NCBI GenBank assembly: GCA_027625915.1
Contig: JANTQA010000047.1
Location: 7,440,001-7,504,000, forward strand
Direction of reading: 5' to 3'
DNA: 64,000 nucleotides
DNA from: Anaeramoeba flamelloides
Taxonomy: Eukaryota; Metamonada; Anaeramoebidae
A model generated the notes under the pieces. The model searched no databases. It worked only from the letters and a program-made list of their open reading frames with translations, and was not told the DNA's origin. Positions 31,733 to 43,743 of this stretch are shown here, piece after piece (positions within the stretch are counted from its first letter, which is position 1; every line of letters begins with the position of its first letter). The translations under genes were made by a program, and so were the position numbers.

Positions 31733-32459
31733 GTTAGGTTTTTTTTTAATTTTTATTTTGATTAGAAAATCAATAGATTTTTGATACAAAAACAAAAAGT
31801 GGAAAAAACTGCCGTTAGCTATTCCCGAATTTAAAAGAATTTGAGTAAAATCTTAAGATTTTTCTCTATTCTTTTGAATTCTGGAAAACCGCCTGTTAGC
31901 TATTCTTGAGTTTTCTGTTTATTTGTGAAGTGTTCTGGTTTTTTTTGAGGTTTTCTATTTTATTTAGAAAATCTATTGATTTTCGTTAGGTTTTTTTGAG
32001 TTTTTTATTTATTTGTGAAGTGTTCTAGGCTTTTTTTACTTTAGAAATAAACTGAAAATTTATTAAAATTTTATGTTTATTTCTAAAGTAAAAAAAGCCT
32101 AACGAAAATCTATTGATATTACAAATAAATAAAAAACTCAAAAAAACCTAACGAAAATCAATAGATTTTCTAAATAAAATAGAAAACCTCAAAAAAAACC
32201 TAGGACACTTCACAAATAAATAGAAAACTCAAAAAAACCTAAAGAAAATCGATAGATTTAACAAATGAAACAGAAAACCTCAAGAAAACCTAGACACTCT
32301 ACGCACTCTACGGCACTTCACGTTCGGTTTTTTTTTAATTTTTGTTTGATTAGAAAATCATTAGATTTTTGAAACAAAAATAAAAAGTGGAAAAAATCTA
32401 GGTACTTCCTGTAACTCTACGATACTCTAAGACACTTGACGACACGTCCAGAAACTCTA
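31733..32459. repeat. Family C hairpin array 3, deeply nested palindrome
   Basis: It starts GTTAGGTTTTTTTTTAATTT (module c-like), then a complete module a (about 31813-31890). From about 31894 to 32298 lies a nested palindrome: an outer module b contains further b modules, with a module c hairpin at the centre (about 32027-32096). The right side closes the arms in order, separated by CCTAACG, CCTAACG, CCTAGGACACTTCAC and CCTAAAG. The array ends in linkers such as GACACTCTACGCACTCTACG and ACTCTAAGACACTTGACGAC. Confidence 0.85.
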
Positions 32460-33275
32460 AAATTGTATTTAGGGTTTTTTATCCTAACTATAATGTAGGT
32501 AGGATTACAGTTAAAAAATGAATATCTTGTTGGGATCTTGATTTTTTTTATTTTTAAATAATTATGTTTTTGCTGATGAAAATGGAGGATTCAACATATT
32601 TTAAACAATTTATTCATTAATTCTATTTTTTGATATCCAAAATTCACGTGTTTCCCATATAAAACCAAAAAAAGTTACCTATTGTTTTTTATAACAATTA
32701 TTTTAATTCTTAATACTGATATATCATACATTTTTGTTTTATGTTTGTAAGTATTCATATAGAAACAAATTTTTTTATTTAGTTATAGCCCGAATAATAT
32801 AATATTAATATTTCAATTCAAATCCTTACAAATAAAACTATTTTATGTAGACTGATTTAAGATATAAATTTAAATTCAATAGAAATTTAATAAAAAATTT
32901 ATCAATAAAATTCAGATCTAAACTACTTTCCAAAAATTTTTACACACTAAAAAATCAAAAATAGGCAAAAAAAAACTCAATTTTTAAAAACTTAATATAA
33001 AATCACATTTAAGTTACTGAACATTCATGTTTTTATAAGAAATAATTTTAATCCAAATAAAAGAAAAAAATCTAAAACGGAAAAAAAAACCCGGTTGTAC
33101 TAAAATAATAAAACGAGTGATAACAAAAAATGTATTGGTAAATTTGTTGTAATTTCTCAAACAATTGTTGATTGAACAAATGATAAGAGAACATCGGCCA
33201 AATACATGTGATTTTGCTGTTTAACAAACTCAACACTAACCTTCTATCAACCATCGATGAAAAAAATTTCAGTTC

Positions 33276-33474
33276 TACAGTCAGTACTGTTTTTAAGGCA
33301 AAAACTTTCAACGAAATTTAAGGCACAAAATAATCTCAAATTTATGTACAAAATTTGGAATTTTTTTTTTACAATTTATTTTACTAGAACCTGAATTTTC
33401 TGCCTTAATTTGAGATTTTTATTGTGCCTTAAATTTCGTTGAAAGCTTGTGTCTTAAAAGTGAAACTGACAGTA
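33276..33474. mobile_element. Family A TA-flanked MITE, copy 1
   Basis: About 199 bp, palindromic throughout, with ends TACAGTCAGT and ACTGACAGTA. The inner arms read AACGAAATTTAAGGCACAAA and TGTGCCTTAAATTTCGTTGA. The TA at both edges fits a Tc1/mariner-type target duplication. The 79-codon minus-strand frame over this site is a by-product. Confidence 0.85.
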
Positions 33475-33485
33475 GAATAATCACT

Positions 33486-35075
33486 CATGAAAAAAGCGAA
33501 ACAGGAAAAAAAGTTCAACATTTTTTAATTAGGAAACTTACTGAATATGCAAGGGTAAGATCAATTAATACAAGAACAAATAAATTATTAAATACAAAAT
33601 GGGGGATTCAGTACAATATCAGTTTTTATAATTATATCTTTTGTTATGATTTTTTTGTTTGATTGATCTAATTATTATAAATTTGTTCAAAATATTGACT
33701 ATTTTCAAGGATCTCCAAAACCACAACAATAATTAAAATAATAGAAGTAATTAAAAATTATTCTATAGAATAAATATCAGTTCCTATAATACAATGGTGG
33801 ATATAACCCATGTTTTTTATTGTAGCCCATTACTAAAATTTAACTCATGCAAAAAAGATAGGTAAACTGATGAAATACAAGAAACAAATCAATAGGATGG
33901 AGACAACATATAAACGTGAAATAGGGTTCTTTAAATAAATTTTAAAAAGGTGTTATGAAGATATTGAAAGATTAAAATGTAATTATTTGACAAAATAATG
34001 AGAAATAGATCATTATTGATCTGTTTATTTAAAATGGTATTTTATCTCAGAAATTTTGTAAATATATGAAATTTTTGAAACCAAAGAATTTAATATTTTT
34101 TAACTATTTTGATTAATCAAAGATCTAACCACTAAAGTCAATTTGAATATGAAACAAGAATATATGTATGTGCCTTTCTGTCTTCAAATATCCTAGTTTG
34201 AAAAAAAACACGATTTAAATTTTTGTAATGAGTGAAAGATTGTTCACATGGGTTATTTACACCACTTTACGATCTTTTAATAATGGTTTTTATCTTTGAT
34301 CAAACTATACCTTATTCCATTCACAGGGGTCCAGTTATGGTGACTAAAATACTTGAGTTTAAAGGGTTTGAATAGATATTAGAAGAAAAATTTTATTTTG
34401 AAAATTCCAAAATTGAAATCATTTTTTTCATATTTTTGCACATATTTAACTTTTTTTTTTACCTTATATTTTTTTGTCTAATTAATTCATTTGCAAATTT
34501 TTTTTTTTTGCAAGATCGAGATTTACTGGGTAAAAATCTGTTATTCTTAGGTTAGTGATACACTAAAAAATTATTGTAGAGAAATGATATTTCACTTTCT
34601 ATTGGAATTTTATTTGGATCTTCAATAGGAGATCAAAATGAACATTGTGGTTGTTTTTCTCAAGGTTATAGCCCGAATATTCTGAGTTTTTTCTATTTTT
34701 TAGAAAATCTATTGATTTATTACTTAAATTTCAGTGGATATCAACTATTCTTTGATGTTTATTATTCTACTAATTTCTTATTTGATCTTCAACAGTCATT
34801 TATAAATAATATTTGATATTTGTTAAAAAATGTTGGGCAGTTTGACTGAAAGGATGTTTAATATATAAAAATTTCTTGAAAAAATTGACTTTTTTTGGAA
34901 TCTCGAAAGATATTAATCGGATTTAGATAAAATTGGAGATTTGAATTGTTTTTTTTTTTAGAAATGGTTGAAAATAAGATAATTGTTTATTATTTCAAGT
35001 AAATTTGTTTCTTTCTTTAATTGATTTTACTTTTTGTTTTCAATAAGGTTCCCAATTAAAAACCCTATTGATCTT
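33486..35075. mobile_element. Decayed family B element interrupted by other DNA
   Basis: The left part (33486-33760) resembles the left half of the 15417 element (GAAAAAAGCGAAACAGGAAA, AGGTAAGATCAATTAA-like, GGATCTCCAAAACCACAACA). The right part (about 34858-35075) resembles its right half (TTGATTTTACTTTTTGTTTT, GGTTCCCAATTAAAAACCCT). About 1.1 kb lies between, including a family D element. The two halves overlap by some 45 bp, so two separate truncated copies are also possible. Confidence 0.55.
34319..34852 (+). mobile_element. Family D MITE-like element, copy 1
   Basis: It begins TTCACAGGGGTCCAGTTATG and ends GGCAGTTTGACTGAAAGG. Internal blocks match the copies at 2573, 9924, 37946 and 62165 (for example ATCAACTATTCTTTGATGTT and AATAGGAGATCAAAATGAAC). 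No reading frame. Confidence 0.7.
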
Positions 35076-35482
35076 TTTTTCCTTTTTGGGTTATTACTTT
35101 TTCATTGGAAAAAAAAGGGGAAACATTTTCAAACTATGAAATTTATTTATAGAGGATTGGTGGTGAATAAATTGCAATCACCAGTTTGTGATAGATAGTT
35201 TTTGAATTATTATTTTTCAAAACAGAAGCTAGCCTTATTAAACATCATGGTAACTCTCATTGTTACCATCTCATTTAAGCAATTAGTATTTTCAAGATGA
35301 TATGGATAGGATATTTAGATGTGTCTAAAATGTACAACCTTTCCAAATCATTTTTCAAAATAGGTCAATCAATTTTTTTGAAATATATGTTATTTTTTTT
35401 TTTTTTGAAGAATAAGTTGTTTTTACCATTGATCTTATTTCTGTGTTTTTTGATCAATGGTGTTTTCTACTTTCGTTGTTCC

Positions 35483-35644
35483 TTATTTTTGGTTGTTAGG
35501 ATTCTCAATTGGTACACTAGTGAAGAGATCCTCAAAATTTCTTGGTTCATCAAACAGAAATGTATAGTTTTTTGGTGGTATACAGTAGTCGATAATGTTG
35601 ATAGCATCAGGGTGAATAATAACCCAGGATTTGTCTTCTATTAG
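35483..35644 (-). other. Possible small coding fragment, minus strand
   Basis: A 54-codon open frame on the minus strand has protein-like composition (for example SWVIIHPDAINIIDYCIPPK and TFLFDEPRNFEDLF) and ends in TAA. It follows a CTAATAG acceptor-like site. The overlapping plus-strand frame (35297-35644) is hydrophobic and looks like chance. I do not recognise the peptide and found no second exon. Confidence 0.22.
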
Positions 35645-36523
35645 TAAAATGTTTTAAGTAGTTTTGGGATAGATGGTTAAAAAACTCTTTTTTTGTTGTG
35701 TTGTTGTTTCTGGAGTATTTATTTGAAATTAAACTAAAATTTATAATTTTCCACAGAGCTAAAATAGTTCAAATATTCACAATAATACAATTTCATTCAA
35801 ATTTAGAAATAAATTTTGAATTTTGCAAAATATGAAAATCATTTTCTCATCTTTTTGTTTTTTGTTTTCCTTTCATTTTTTATAGAACGTAATTTGTTTC
35901 GTTCGATCAATTTTTTTTTCAAAAATTGATATTATACTAAAGTTGAGTTGTTCCAAATAGTAAAACTCAAATAAAACTAGTTGATAGTATCTAACCATTT
36001 GATGAATCAATATTCTCAATTGAATTTCAACACATTTAGCAATGTATTTTTTTTTGTTCTCTCCAGAATTTTACACTCACCCTTGATTTATTAGTATTGA
36101 TATTTATTTATTTTTGTGTTTTGTGAGTATTGTAATTTATAAAAAAGTGTTAGCATTTCAATTAGTGAATGATTCTAATTTGTTATTTCTTCATAAATTA
36201 ATTAAATAAGTAGTTTTTTTCACACATTGAATTTTGGTGTGTTAAAAATTTTTAATTAGAGGTTTATTAATTTACTTAATTCATTTTTTGATGAAAAGTT
36301 ATTTGAAATAGATAATATGAATTTTTTGAGAGTATTATTTTGTGAGTTTACTTTGTGTTGATAATTTAAAGTTAATGATTAGGTTTTGTGACTGAGTAAC
36401 GTATTGAAAGTTTGTTTTAGAAATGATGTTTGATTTTATATGTTGACCGTTTTGTTATTTTTTCTCTTGGAGAGATTTATAAATTTTTAAAATATTATAT
36501 TGTTTTGAGAGTTTTTGATATAT

Positions 36524-36595
36524 GGGTCTGTAGCTCAGGGGTAGAGCGTCTCTTTAGCGTAGAGGAGGCCTGGGGTTCGATTCCTCATAGATCCA
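36524..36595 (+). tRNA. tRNA-Ala (anticodon AGC)
   Basis: A full cloverleaf folds by eye: acceptor GGGTCTG with TAGATCC, D stem GCTC/GAGC, anticodon stem TCTCT/AGAGG with loop TTAGCGT (anticodon AGC), variable loop AGGCC, T stem TGGGG/CCTCA with loop TTCGATT, and discriminator A. The third acceptor pair is G3:U70, the identity signal for alanyl-tRNA synthetase, which agrees with the anticodon. A34 would be edited to inosine. There is no intron. A run of five T directly after the gene is a normal Pol III terminator. Confidence 0.97.
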
Positions 36596-37945
36596 TTTTT
36601 ATCTATTTTATTAATAATTGTTTTTTTATTTATTTTTTTTTTCAAATAATTTGGGTTTCTCTAATTTTCCACAGGATTAACCAAAATTAAAAATTTATAA
36701 GATAATCCAAATAGTGAAAAGAATCACAAAAATACTATTCAATTTAAACAGGAAATAATATTATTTTTTTTCAAAATTTTATATACTATTTTTACATCTT
36801 TTTTTTTTGTATTCATTTTATTTTTTGTATTATGTAACCTAAACGAAATTCCAAAAATTTCAAAACAGTTTAAACAGTTGAAAGAATAACAATACTACTC
36901 TTTAACTTCAATTTGGGCATTATTTTTGATTTTACAAACTATTACATATTTTATTTTTTGTTGTTCTGGGTTATTATCATTTCTTTTTTTACTATTTACA
37001 TAATCTGTTCAATTTGATCTGGAAAATTTTTTTCAATTGTTGATAGAAGGTTAGTATTGAGTTTTTTGAATAGAAAAATCACAGACAATTGACCTATGGT
37101 ACCTACTCATTTGATCGATCAACAATTATTGGTTAAATTTCAATAAATTTACCAATACATTTTTTTTTCTTCACATTTCATTATTTTGGACACACCAATT
37201 TTTTTTTTTGAGTTCTATATTTTTTTTATTTTCTTTGGATAATAAAGAAAACCTTGCAAAAATTAATACTCAGATACTTATATGTGTCTTTATATTATGT
37301 TTTTAAAAATATAATAAATTGTGTCTTTTTTTTTTTTTGCCTATTTTTTATTTTACGTTGTGTGAACAAATTTTTGATATGGGGTTTATTTTCTTTAATT
37401 GTTTCTTTTTTAGAATAGTGGAGATTATATTAAAACTGGGGTCATAAATAATAAGAATTAAATAAAAATAATTGATGGTATCTAAGTTTGATTGATCAAT
37501 AACTCCAAGAGAATTAAAAAAAAAATATCAAAGCATTTTTTTGTAATCCCATCTCAAAATTTCTAATATACTCCTATTTTATCAGAATAGATAATTTTTT
37601 CATATTTGCTTTATGAGGATTGTAAGTTATAAAAAAGTGTTTAAATTCAAATTAACTAATATTTTTAAGCTGGTATTTCTTTTGTGATTGATTAAATCAG
37701 ATTTTTATTATTAAAAATTTTAAATTTTGGTTTGTTAAAAATTTAACAATTGGGGGAGAGTTCGGAGAAATCAAATGTGTTGTTTTTTACATAAAAAAAA
37801 ATGTTTATTTATTGATAAATAGAAAAACTGTTAGCATTTTTTTACTTTTTATTTAATTAAAGTGTTAATTTTCCAATGGTTACTTTCCTGTTTAAGTGTT
37901 CCAACTTGAAAATTAATTCTTCTAATAAATTGAAAATAAATCATT

Positions 37946-38451
37946 CTCAAGCTAAAGTACCCCAGTTACAGAAAGTGAATTACATGGGTTTAAAGTATTT
38001 TGATTTGATTTTATAATAATATTTGATATTCATTTTTTCACATTTTTTCACATATATTTTTTTTGAAGAATTTTTTTTTTTTTTGAAACCAATTTCATTT
38101 TCAATTTTTTTTTAGTGCATGATCTATGGAAATTTGGTAAAAAGGTATTATTTTAATATGGTTGAAATAGTTAAAATGAATATAGAGAAGAAATTTTGAA
38201 TTCTATGTGATTTTATTTAATATTCAATCAAAGATCAAAAGGATCATTGTTCTTTGTCTCAATATGAGGGATTTAAGAATTTTTGTTTTTTATTTTTAAG
38301 AAAATTATTAATTTTTAATTTTTGTACTAGATGTGTATCAACTATTCTTGGATGTTTATTATTCTTCGTATTTCTTAATTGTTCTTCACAGGTTAATTAA
38401 AAAAAATAATTGATATTTGAAAAAAGGTTTCTGCAACTTTGACTGAAACAA
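37946..38451 (+). mobile_element. Family D MITE-like element, copy 2
   Basis: It starts near AAGTACCCCAGTTACAGAAA and ends AACTTTGACTGAAACA. Internal blocks such as TGTATCAACTATTCTTGGAT and CAATCAAAGATCAAAAGGAT match the other copies in order. About 506 bp. Confidence 0.65.
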
Positions 38452-39463
38452 TTTTTAATTTTTTATTTTTTACTAAAAATGAATAATAATAGATTCTTGG
38501 ATAAGATTAAACTTTTCAATAAATAAATTGATTATTTTAAGATTAATCTTCTTTTATAATCTTGATTTTCATGATTTATTTTTATTTTTTGATGTTTTTT
38601 CTATTTAAAGTTAGATGAATAATAATTTTATTCAAATTGTTCGACCTTCAACTATAAAAGGAAAGATATAACGAGTATTTCCAACAAAATTTTTGATTTT
38701 TTTTTTTTGATATTTCAAGAAACAATAGTCTTTTTTTTGCAAATTAACAAAAACATTACAAAATATAATTAGATATAATATTAATGGAGATTGAATTATA
38801 TATTATTGTATTTATTACAAAATATGTACTTTAACTTATTTCCAAAAAAAAATAAATAAAAATCCTCTTTTTTTGATGATCGGAAACCCAATAAAAAACA
38901 GAGAAAATGGTCAATTTATTTTTTATTTTTCTGTTGTTTTTTAACTTCTTTCTTCGTTTATAGTTTTTTTTTTTTCCTTTTATATTAACTTTGTTTCTGG
39001 TAAAAAGTTCAATCACTTTTTATAAATTTCAATATTTTTTATTATTATCCCTAAAAAAAAAATAATAAATAAAAAGTATTATATACATCAAAGAATAGTT
39101 GATATTAATACGTAAAAAAAGAATTGCTCTATTTATTATCTTAAAAATTGAAAAACTAAAATTCTAAGTAGATATTAAGAAAGGAAAAATGTTCATTTTG
39201 ATTGTAAATTGAAAGTTCAAAGATAATTATAATCAAGAATAATGTGTTTTATCTAAAATGGTTTCCACTATTTCAATAACATTAAATTAACACATTTTTA
39301 CTATATTTCTTTAAATCCTGTAATAAAAAAATATAAATGGATTTTATTTAAAAAAAAAAGGAACAATTTAAAAAAACAAAAAAAAAAGATTCTAGTTTTC
39401 TGATTTCCAAAAAAAAATCGTTTTCTAGAATTTTTCAATGTCTTTTAAAAATATCTAAATTCT

Positions 39464-40004
39464 TTTTCAGTTAAACGGGTCCAGTTTTATCGAAGGTTAG
39501 AACACATTCGATGGGTTTACTAAATTATTCTTCTCAAACTAAAATTCTAATTTTAAATAAAAATCATTTTTTATCATTTTGGAGACATTTTTTTTTGTGA
39601 TTTTTGCTTTTTTTTTATTTCTTCTTTTCTTTTTTATTTGTTTTAATAAAAAGAAAAAATGAAAAAAAAATGTTCGAAACTAAATTTACATGAAGAAAAG
39701 CAGGATTTGTATGTTCTTTAAAATTCTTACCTTTACAATTCAAAAATATTATTGTCATCAATTTTAATTTCCTGAAGAAAATGTGAATTTTGCATAATAC
39801 CTTCCAATGAAAAGGATCCAAAAAACTTTTTAACATTTTTTTTTTTTGAAATGTCGAGGGTTTGTTTGTTGGGGCTTTTTTTATGACTATCGACTCTAAT
39901 ACGAAGTTTATTTTTTCTGGCTTTTCTAAACAATCTCCTTTAGGTTCATTCTTAAAAATAAAGTTACTTTTTTATTTTTTAGCTGGGCTTCTTTGAGTGA
40001 AATG
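39464..40004 (+). mobile_element. CAGTCAAAGGGG-type element (subfamily of D)
   Basis: It begins TTCAGTTAAACGGGTCCAGT and ends GCTGGGCTTCTTTGAGTGAA, inverse-related ends. It matches the reverse complement of 23680-24232 (shared block around GGGTTTACTAAATTATTCTT). Confidence 0.6.
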
Positions 40005-40060
40005 GAGTTTAATAAAATGTCACAGAATTATCCCATGTCATTTGGAAGTATATATATATA

Positions 40061-40259
40061 TATAGTCAGTTCCACTTTTAATACACAAACAGCTACTTTA
40101 TTTAAGACAGAAAAAAAAATCCCAATTTAAGGCACAAAATTCAAATTCTCGTAAATTAAATTGTGTAAAAAAAAAATTCCAAAAAATGTGCTTTAATTTG
40201 GGATTTTTATTTGCCTTAAATTTCGTTCAAAGTTTGTGTCTTAAAAGAGAAACTGACTG

Positions 40260-40261
<2 letters not shown>
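40061..40261. mobile_element. Family A TA-flanked MITE, copy 2
   Basis: The ends TATAGTCAGTTCCACTTTTA and AAGAGAAACTGACTGTA are inverse. The interior AAGGCACAAAATTC and GCCTTAAATTTCGTTC match the other copies. It sits between two TA microsatellites, as expected for a TA-targeting element. Confidence 0.8.

Positions 40262-40263
<2 letters not shown>

Positions 40264-40297
<34 letters not shown>
40264..40297. repeat. (TA)n microsatellite
   Basis: A TA tract directly downstream of a family A MITE; it may have grown from the target-site TA. Confidence 0.9.
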
Positions 40298-40304
<7 letters not shown>

Positions 40305-40529
40305 AGCTTAATTTCAAAAATGGTATCAAATTTTTCATCATTAAAATATAATGTTTAATTTTTTTTTTTTTTTTTGAATAATAATGTGTTTTCCTTTGAT
40401 TTTTAGAGATAATAACCAATATAAATTAATAATAAAAATATATAGTGTTATCATTTTATTTTTTGAAATACTTGTGAAAAAAGAAAAAAAAATAAACAAA
40501 ATTTTTACCTCTAATTTTGAAATTTGTAT

Positions 40530-40726
40530 TACAGTCAGTTCGAATTTTAAGGCACAAACATTCAATGGAATTTAAGATACAAAAAAATATCAAATTAAGA
40601 CATAAACTTCAGATTCTAGTAAAATAAATTGTCAAAAAAATAATTCAAAATTTTATGTTTTAATTTGAGATTTTTTTGTACCTTAAATTTCATTGAATGT
40701 TTGTGCTTTAAATTTGAAACTGGATA
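40530..40726. mobile_element. Family A TA-flanked MITE, copy 3
   Basis: The left end TACAGTCAGTTCGAATTTTA and right end TTTAAATTTGAAACTGGATA are inverse. The interior contains AAACTTCAGATTCTAGTAAA, shared with copies 4 and 5. Confidence 0.78.
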
Positions 40727-40785
40727 TATATATATATATATATGTGTATGTATGTATGTATGTATGTATGTATGCGTGTGTGTAT
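40723..40785. repeat. (TA)n then (TATG)n microsatellite
   Basis: About 20 bases of TA followed by eight TATG units and a GTGTGTGT tail, directly at the right edge of a family A MITE. Confidence 0.9.
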
Positions 40786-41399
40786 ACTTTAAAGTAATTT
40801 GAAGGCTTAAAAGGGGCTATTTACCATAAAAAATTATTATTCTTTGATAAAACCTGTTATTATTTCAATACATTAATTACTTGACAATTTTGGTTTTTAA
40901 TTAGATGAAAAATATTTTTTTTAGACCTATTTTTAAGTTGAAAAATAGTTTTTATTTATATTTCTCAAACAAAAAATAGAACTAATCTTCTCTTAAAATA
41001 AGAGCAATAAATTTAATTACACTTCTTTATCGAAAACAAGACATATCGATTTCGATAAAAAATGGGCTATATAGTATCGCACAAAGGATTTATTAAACAA
41101 ATAAATACAGGCATAATTTTTAGATTCTAATTGTAATTGTGTCAAGAATTCCCCTCACAGAAAAAAATTTTTTCTGAACATAAAGAAAAAATAATCACTA
41201 TTATTATACATTAAAATACTACTTAAGATTAAATCTGAAACTTTTCATATCATTTATTATTGAAATTTTCTTAAAAATAAAAAAATTGAAATTTTTCACA
41301 GAGGTAATAAATGATTGGTAAATAAAAATATTGTTGATTTAAATAGTTTTTTAATAATTAATTTTCATAAATATATTTTACAATAAATTTTCCTCAATT

Positions 41400-41640
41400 T
41401 TTTTTTTGATATAGCTTATTTTGTTAGAAAAATTATAACTTTTGATCCTTCATTTTTTGCATTTTTTTTTAAATAATAGAACTTTAAGAAACCAATATCG
41501 TATTTGTTCAGGGTTTATTATCGGTTTCTTTCATTGGTTAAGGTATAGGCCTTTGATTACAAAAAAAAACGCCTTTTATTTTAAAACACGCATTAAATTT
41601 TTCTGCACACTTAATTTTGACAACACAAAGGTCTGAATAA
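41400..41640 (+). repeat. Dispersed repeat shared with 20740-20950
   Basis: The blocks AATAATAGAACTTTAAGAAA, TTCAGGGTTTATTATCGGTT and TCTTTCATTGGTTAAGGTAT parallel 20740-20950. The 64-codon frame here is interrupted in the other copy, so it is not supported as a gene. Confidence 0.5.
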
Positions 41641-41921
41641 AGTATTTTATTTATTCAAATGTTTAGAAACTTTGTTGAAGTTCAAAATTTTCTTTTTCAA
41701 GAACTCTTTTAAAAGTTGAAGTATAAGATTGTCAAAAAAGGAAATTGAAACAAAAAATTCAAAAATGTTTTTAAATTAAGAAGAAACTCTAAAAATTTAT
41801 TATTGCACTTTTACATAACCTAATAATTATTTAAATCAATTGTAAACAATCCAAGGGATAACCTCTATGATAAATGAGATCTTTCAAAATTGGGTTATAA
41901 AATCCATAAACATTTACAATT

Positions 41922-42090
41922 CATACTGGTATTTGAAGTCTAAATGGGAAAATATTTTCAATTCATTTTCCTTATTTATGACAAACAGAGTTTCCCTACA
42001 GGGCCAGGTTGTAAATTGGAGTTTTTTTCGAAAAAGGAAATTGTAAACCAAGTGAAAAAATTTCCCATTTGTAATTCAAATACCAGTATT
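41922..42090. repeat. Small foldback
   Basis: The arms CATACTGGTATTTGAAGTCT and CAAATACCAGTATTG, extended by TAAATGGGAAAAT and ATTTTTTCCCATTTG, form a 30-bp stem around a ~110-bp interior that also folds (TTTCC and GGAAA pairs). Confidence 0.65.
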
Positions 42091-43743
42091 GTTTTTTTTA
42101 TTAATTCTGAATAAATTAAGATCAGATTTCAAAAAAATCTAATTCTCTGAATAAGGTGATTGGTTTTTTTCGAGAATATGAGTTTTTTTTCCGAAAAACT
42201 AGTATTTTAAGAATAAATATGAAAAAATTGTCACTTCATTTTATTCACTTACTTTTTTCACTATTAAAATTTCAAATCAAGGGATTGTGATCTCACTTTA
42301 TTTGTTTGGTTTTTTTTATTCTAAGGGTTCATAGATATAAAGGCGAAATATCAAAGGTATTTCAGTCTTGAAAAAATCAGCTGAAATTTGATCCCATTTC
42401 CATTACAAATATCATAAATGTGAAAAAAATTTCGAATCAAAAAAATAATTGTAAAAACAATTAAAATTCTAATACTTTTATTGAGAAGTAAAAAAATGAT
42501 AAAATGATCGAGTATAGTTTTCAATTGATAAAAGAACCTCTCTTCAATATAAGAGAAAATGTTGAAAAGGAATTATTAAAAAAAAATATGGAAAAAACCC
42601 TAAAAGAATTTTTTATTCATTTGGTAAATCAAAATTCAATTTTTCTAAAGGAAGAGAATAAAAAAGTAATATTTTGATACTGAATTTTTTTACTTGATCT
42701 CAAAAAGTGTGGGTGAAGTGAAGTGTTTTTTCAGTGGACAGACTCGGTTTTTAAAAAAATCTATTGCTGTTACCTTTTTTGTCATAAATCTGACCGAATA
42801 ATAATTTAAGGGAGATTTTCAAGAAACCATTTAAAATATTATTTCCCCAAATAACCGAAATGGTAAATTCTCAAAATGTGTGTTCGAACATTAACCCTTG
42901 GATTTTGAAGATTTATCAAATTGAATAAAAAAGAAAACAAAAAATCAAAGAAAAGTGTTTTTTGTTTTTTTTCAACATAGATTAACTCAAAAATTAACAA
43001 GATCTTATTGTTAAGTAACCCTGTAAATGTTAAAAAAACCCTCAACCATTTTTTTCACGTTTCAAGATTCGGGAATTTTGATGAAATGTGAAAAGGAAAG
43101 AACTTTTTTACCCAATATATTAAAAGTTGAACAAAAAATTGATTCCGAAAAACCTTCACACCCAGCTTTTGGAGTGAAGATTTTTTATCTCTAAAAAGAT
43201 AGATTTTTCAAATTCACAATAATACACAAGAATTGAGTTGATGTGAAAAGCTGTGTGGTCAGAATAAAGTTGGTCAAACAATGTAAAATATGCACTTTTT
43301 GAAAAGTAGTAAAAAGTTGAAAAAAAAAACTATTTTTGCCTTTTTTTTTTTAAAAGTCTGAAGTTCATACAAATCGTTCCCACAAAATTCATTTTTCGTT
43401 TTATTGAATTCGAAAAAAAAAAAAGGAAATGAAAATTTGGATCAAATAATAATAAAAAAATCAAATGCAAAGTTTTTAGGTAAAATTATGATCTCTACAA
43501 TTAAAAAAGCACCTTTGCTCAAAAAATCCGAACCAAAAATTAATTGTTCAGTGGAATTTAATATCCAAATTATTTCACCAACAATCACATTTTCAACCCA
43601 AGGATACCAAAATTTCAAAAATTGTCTTATTTTAGGAGTCCTTCAAAAAAAATAAAAGTTTTTTGTTACTTTAGAAAAGTAAATTTTAGATCAAGTCACT
43701 TTTCTATTTTTCAAATTGGAATTTCTCAAAAGCCTCAAAGATC

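Larger units (their letters stand above)
31322..36523. other. Intergenic region with hairpin array and nested elements
   Basis: No firm gene. It holds the most elaborate hairpin array (31733-32459), a TA-flanked MITE (33276-33474), a decayed family B element interrupted by a family D element (33486-35075), and a short minus-strand open frame (35483-35644). The stretch 35660-36520 is T-rich and shows nothing I can name before the tRNA. Confidence 0.65.

Noticed and set aside
33072-33311. A 79-codon minus-strand frame
   Set aside because: Its N-terminal part is the end of a family A MITE and the rest is repeat flank.
35297-35644. A 115-codon hydrophobic plus-strand frame
   Set aside because: Composition is mostly Phe, Leu and Ile from T-rich DNA with no start context. 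The opposite strand looks more protein-like.
36430-36690. An 86-codon plus-strand frame over the tRNA
   Set aside because: It is explained by the tRNA-Ala gene and flanking T-rich DNA.
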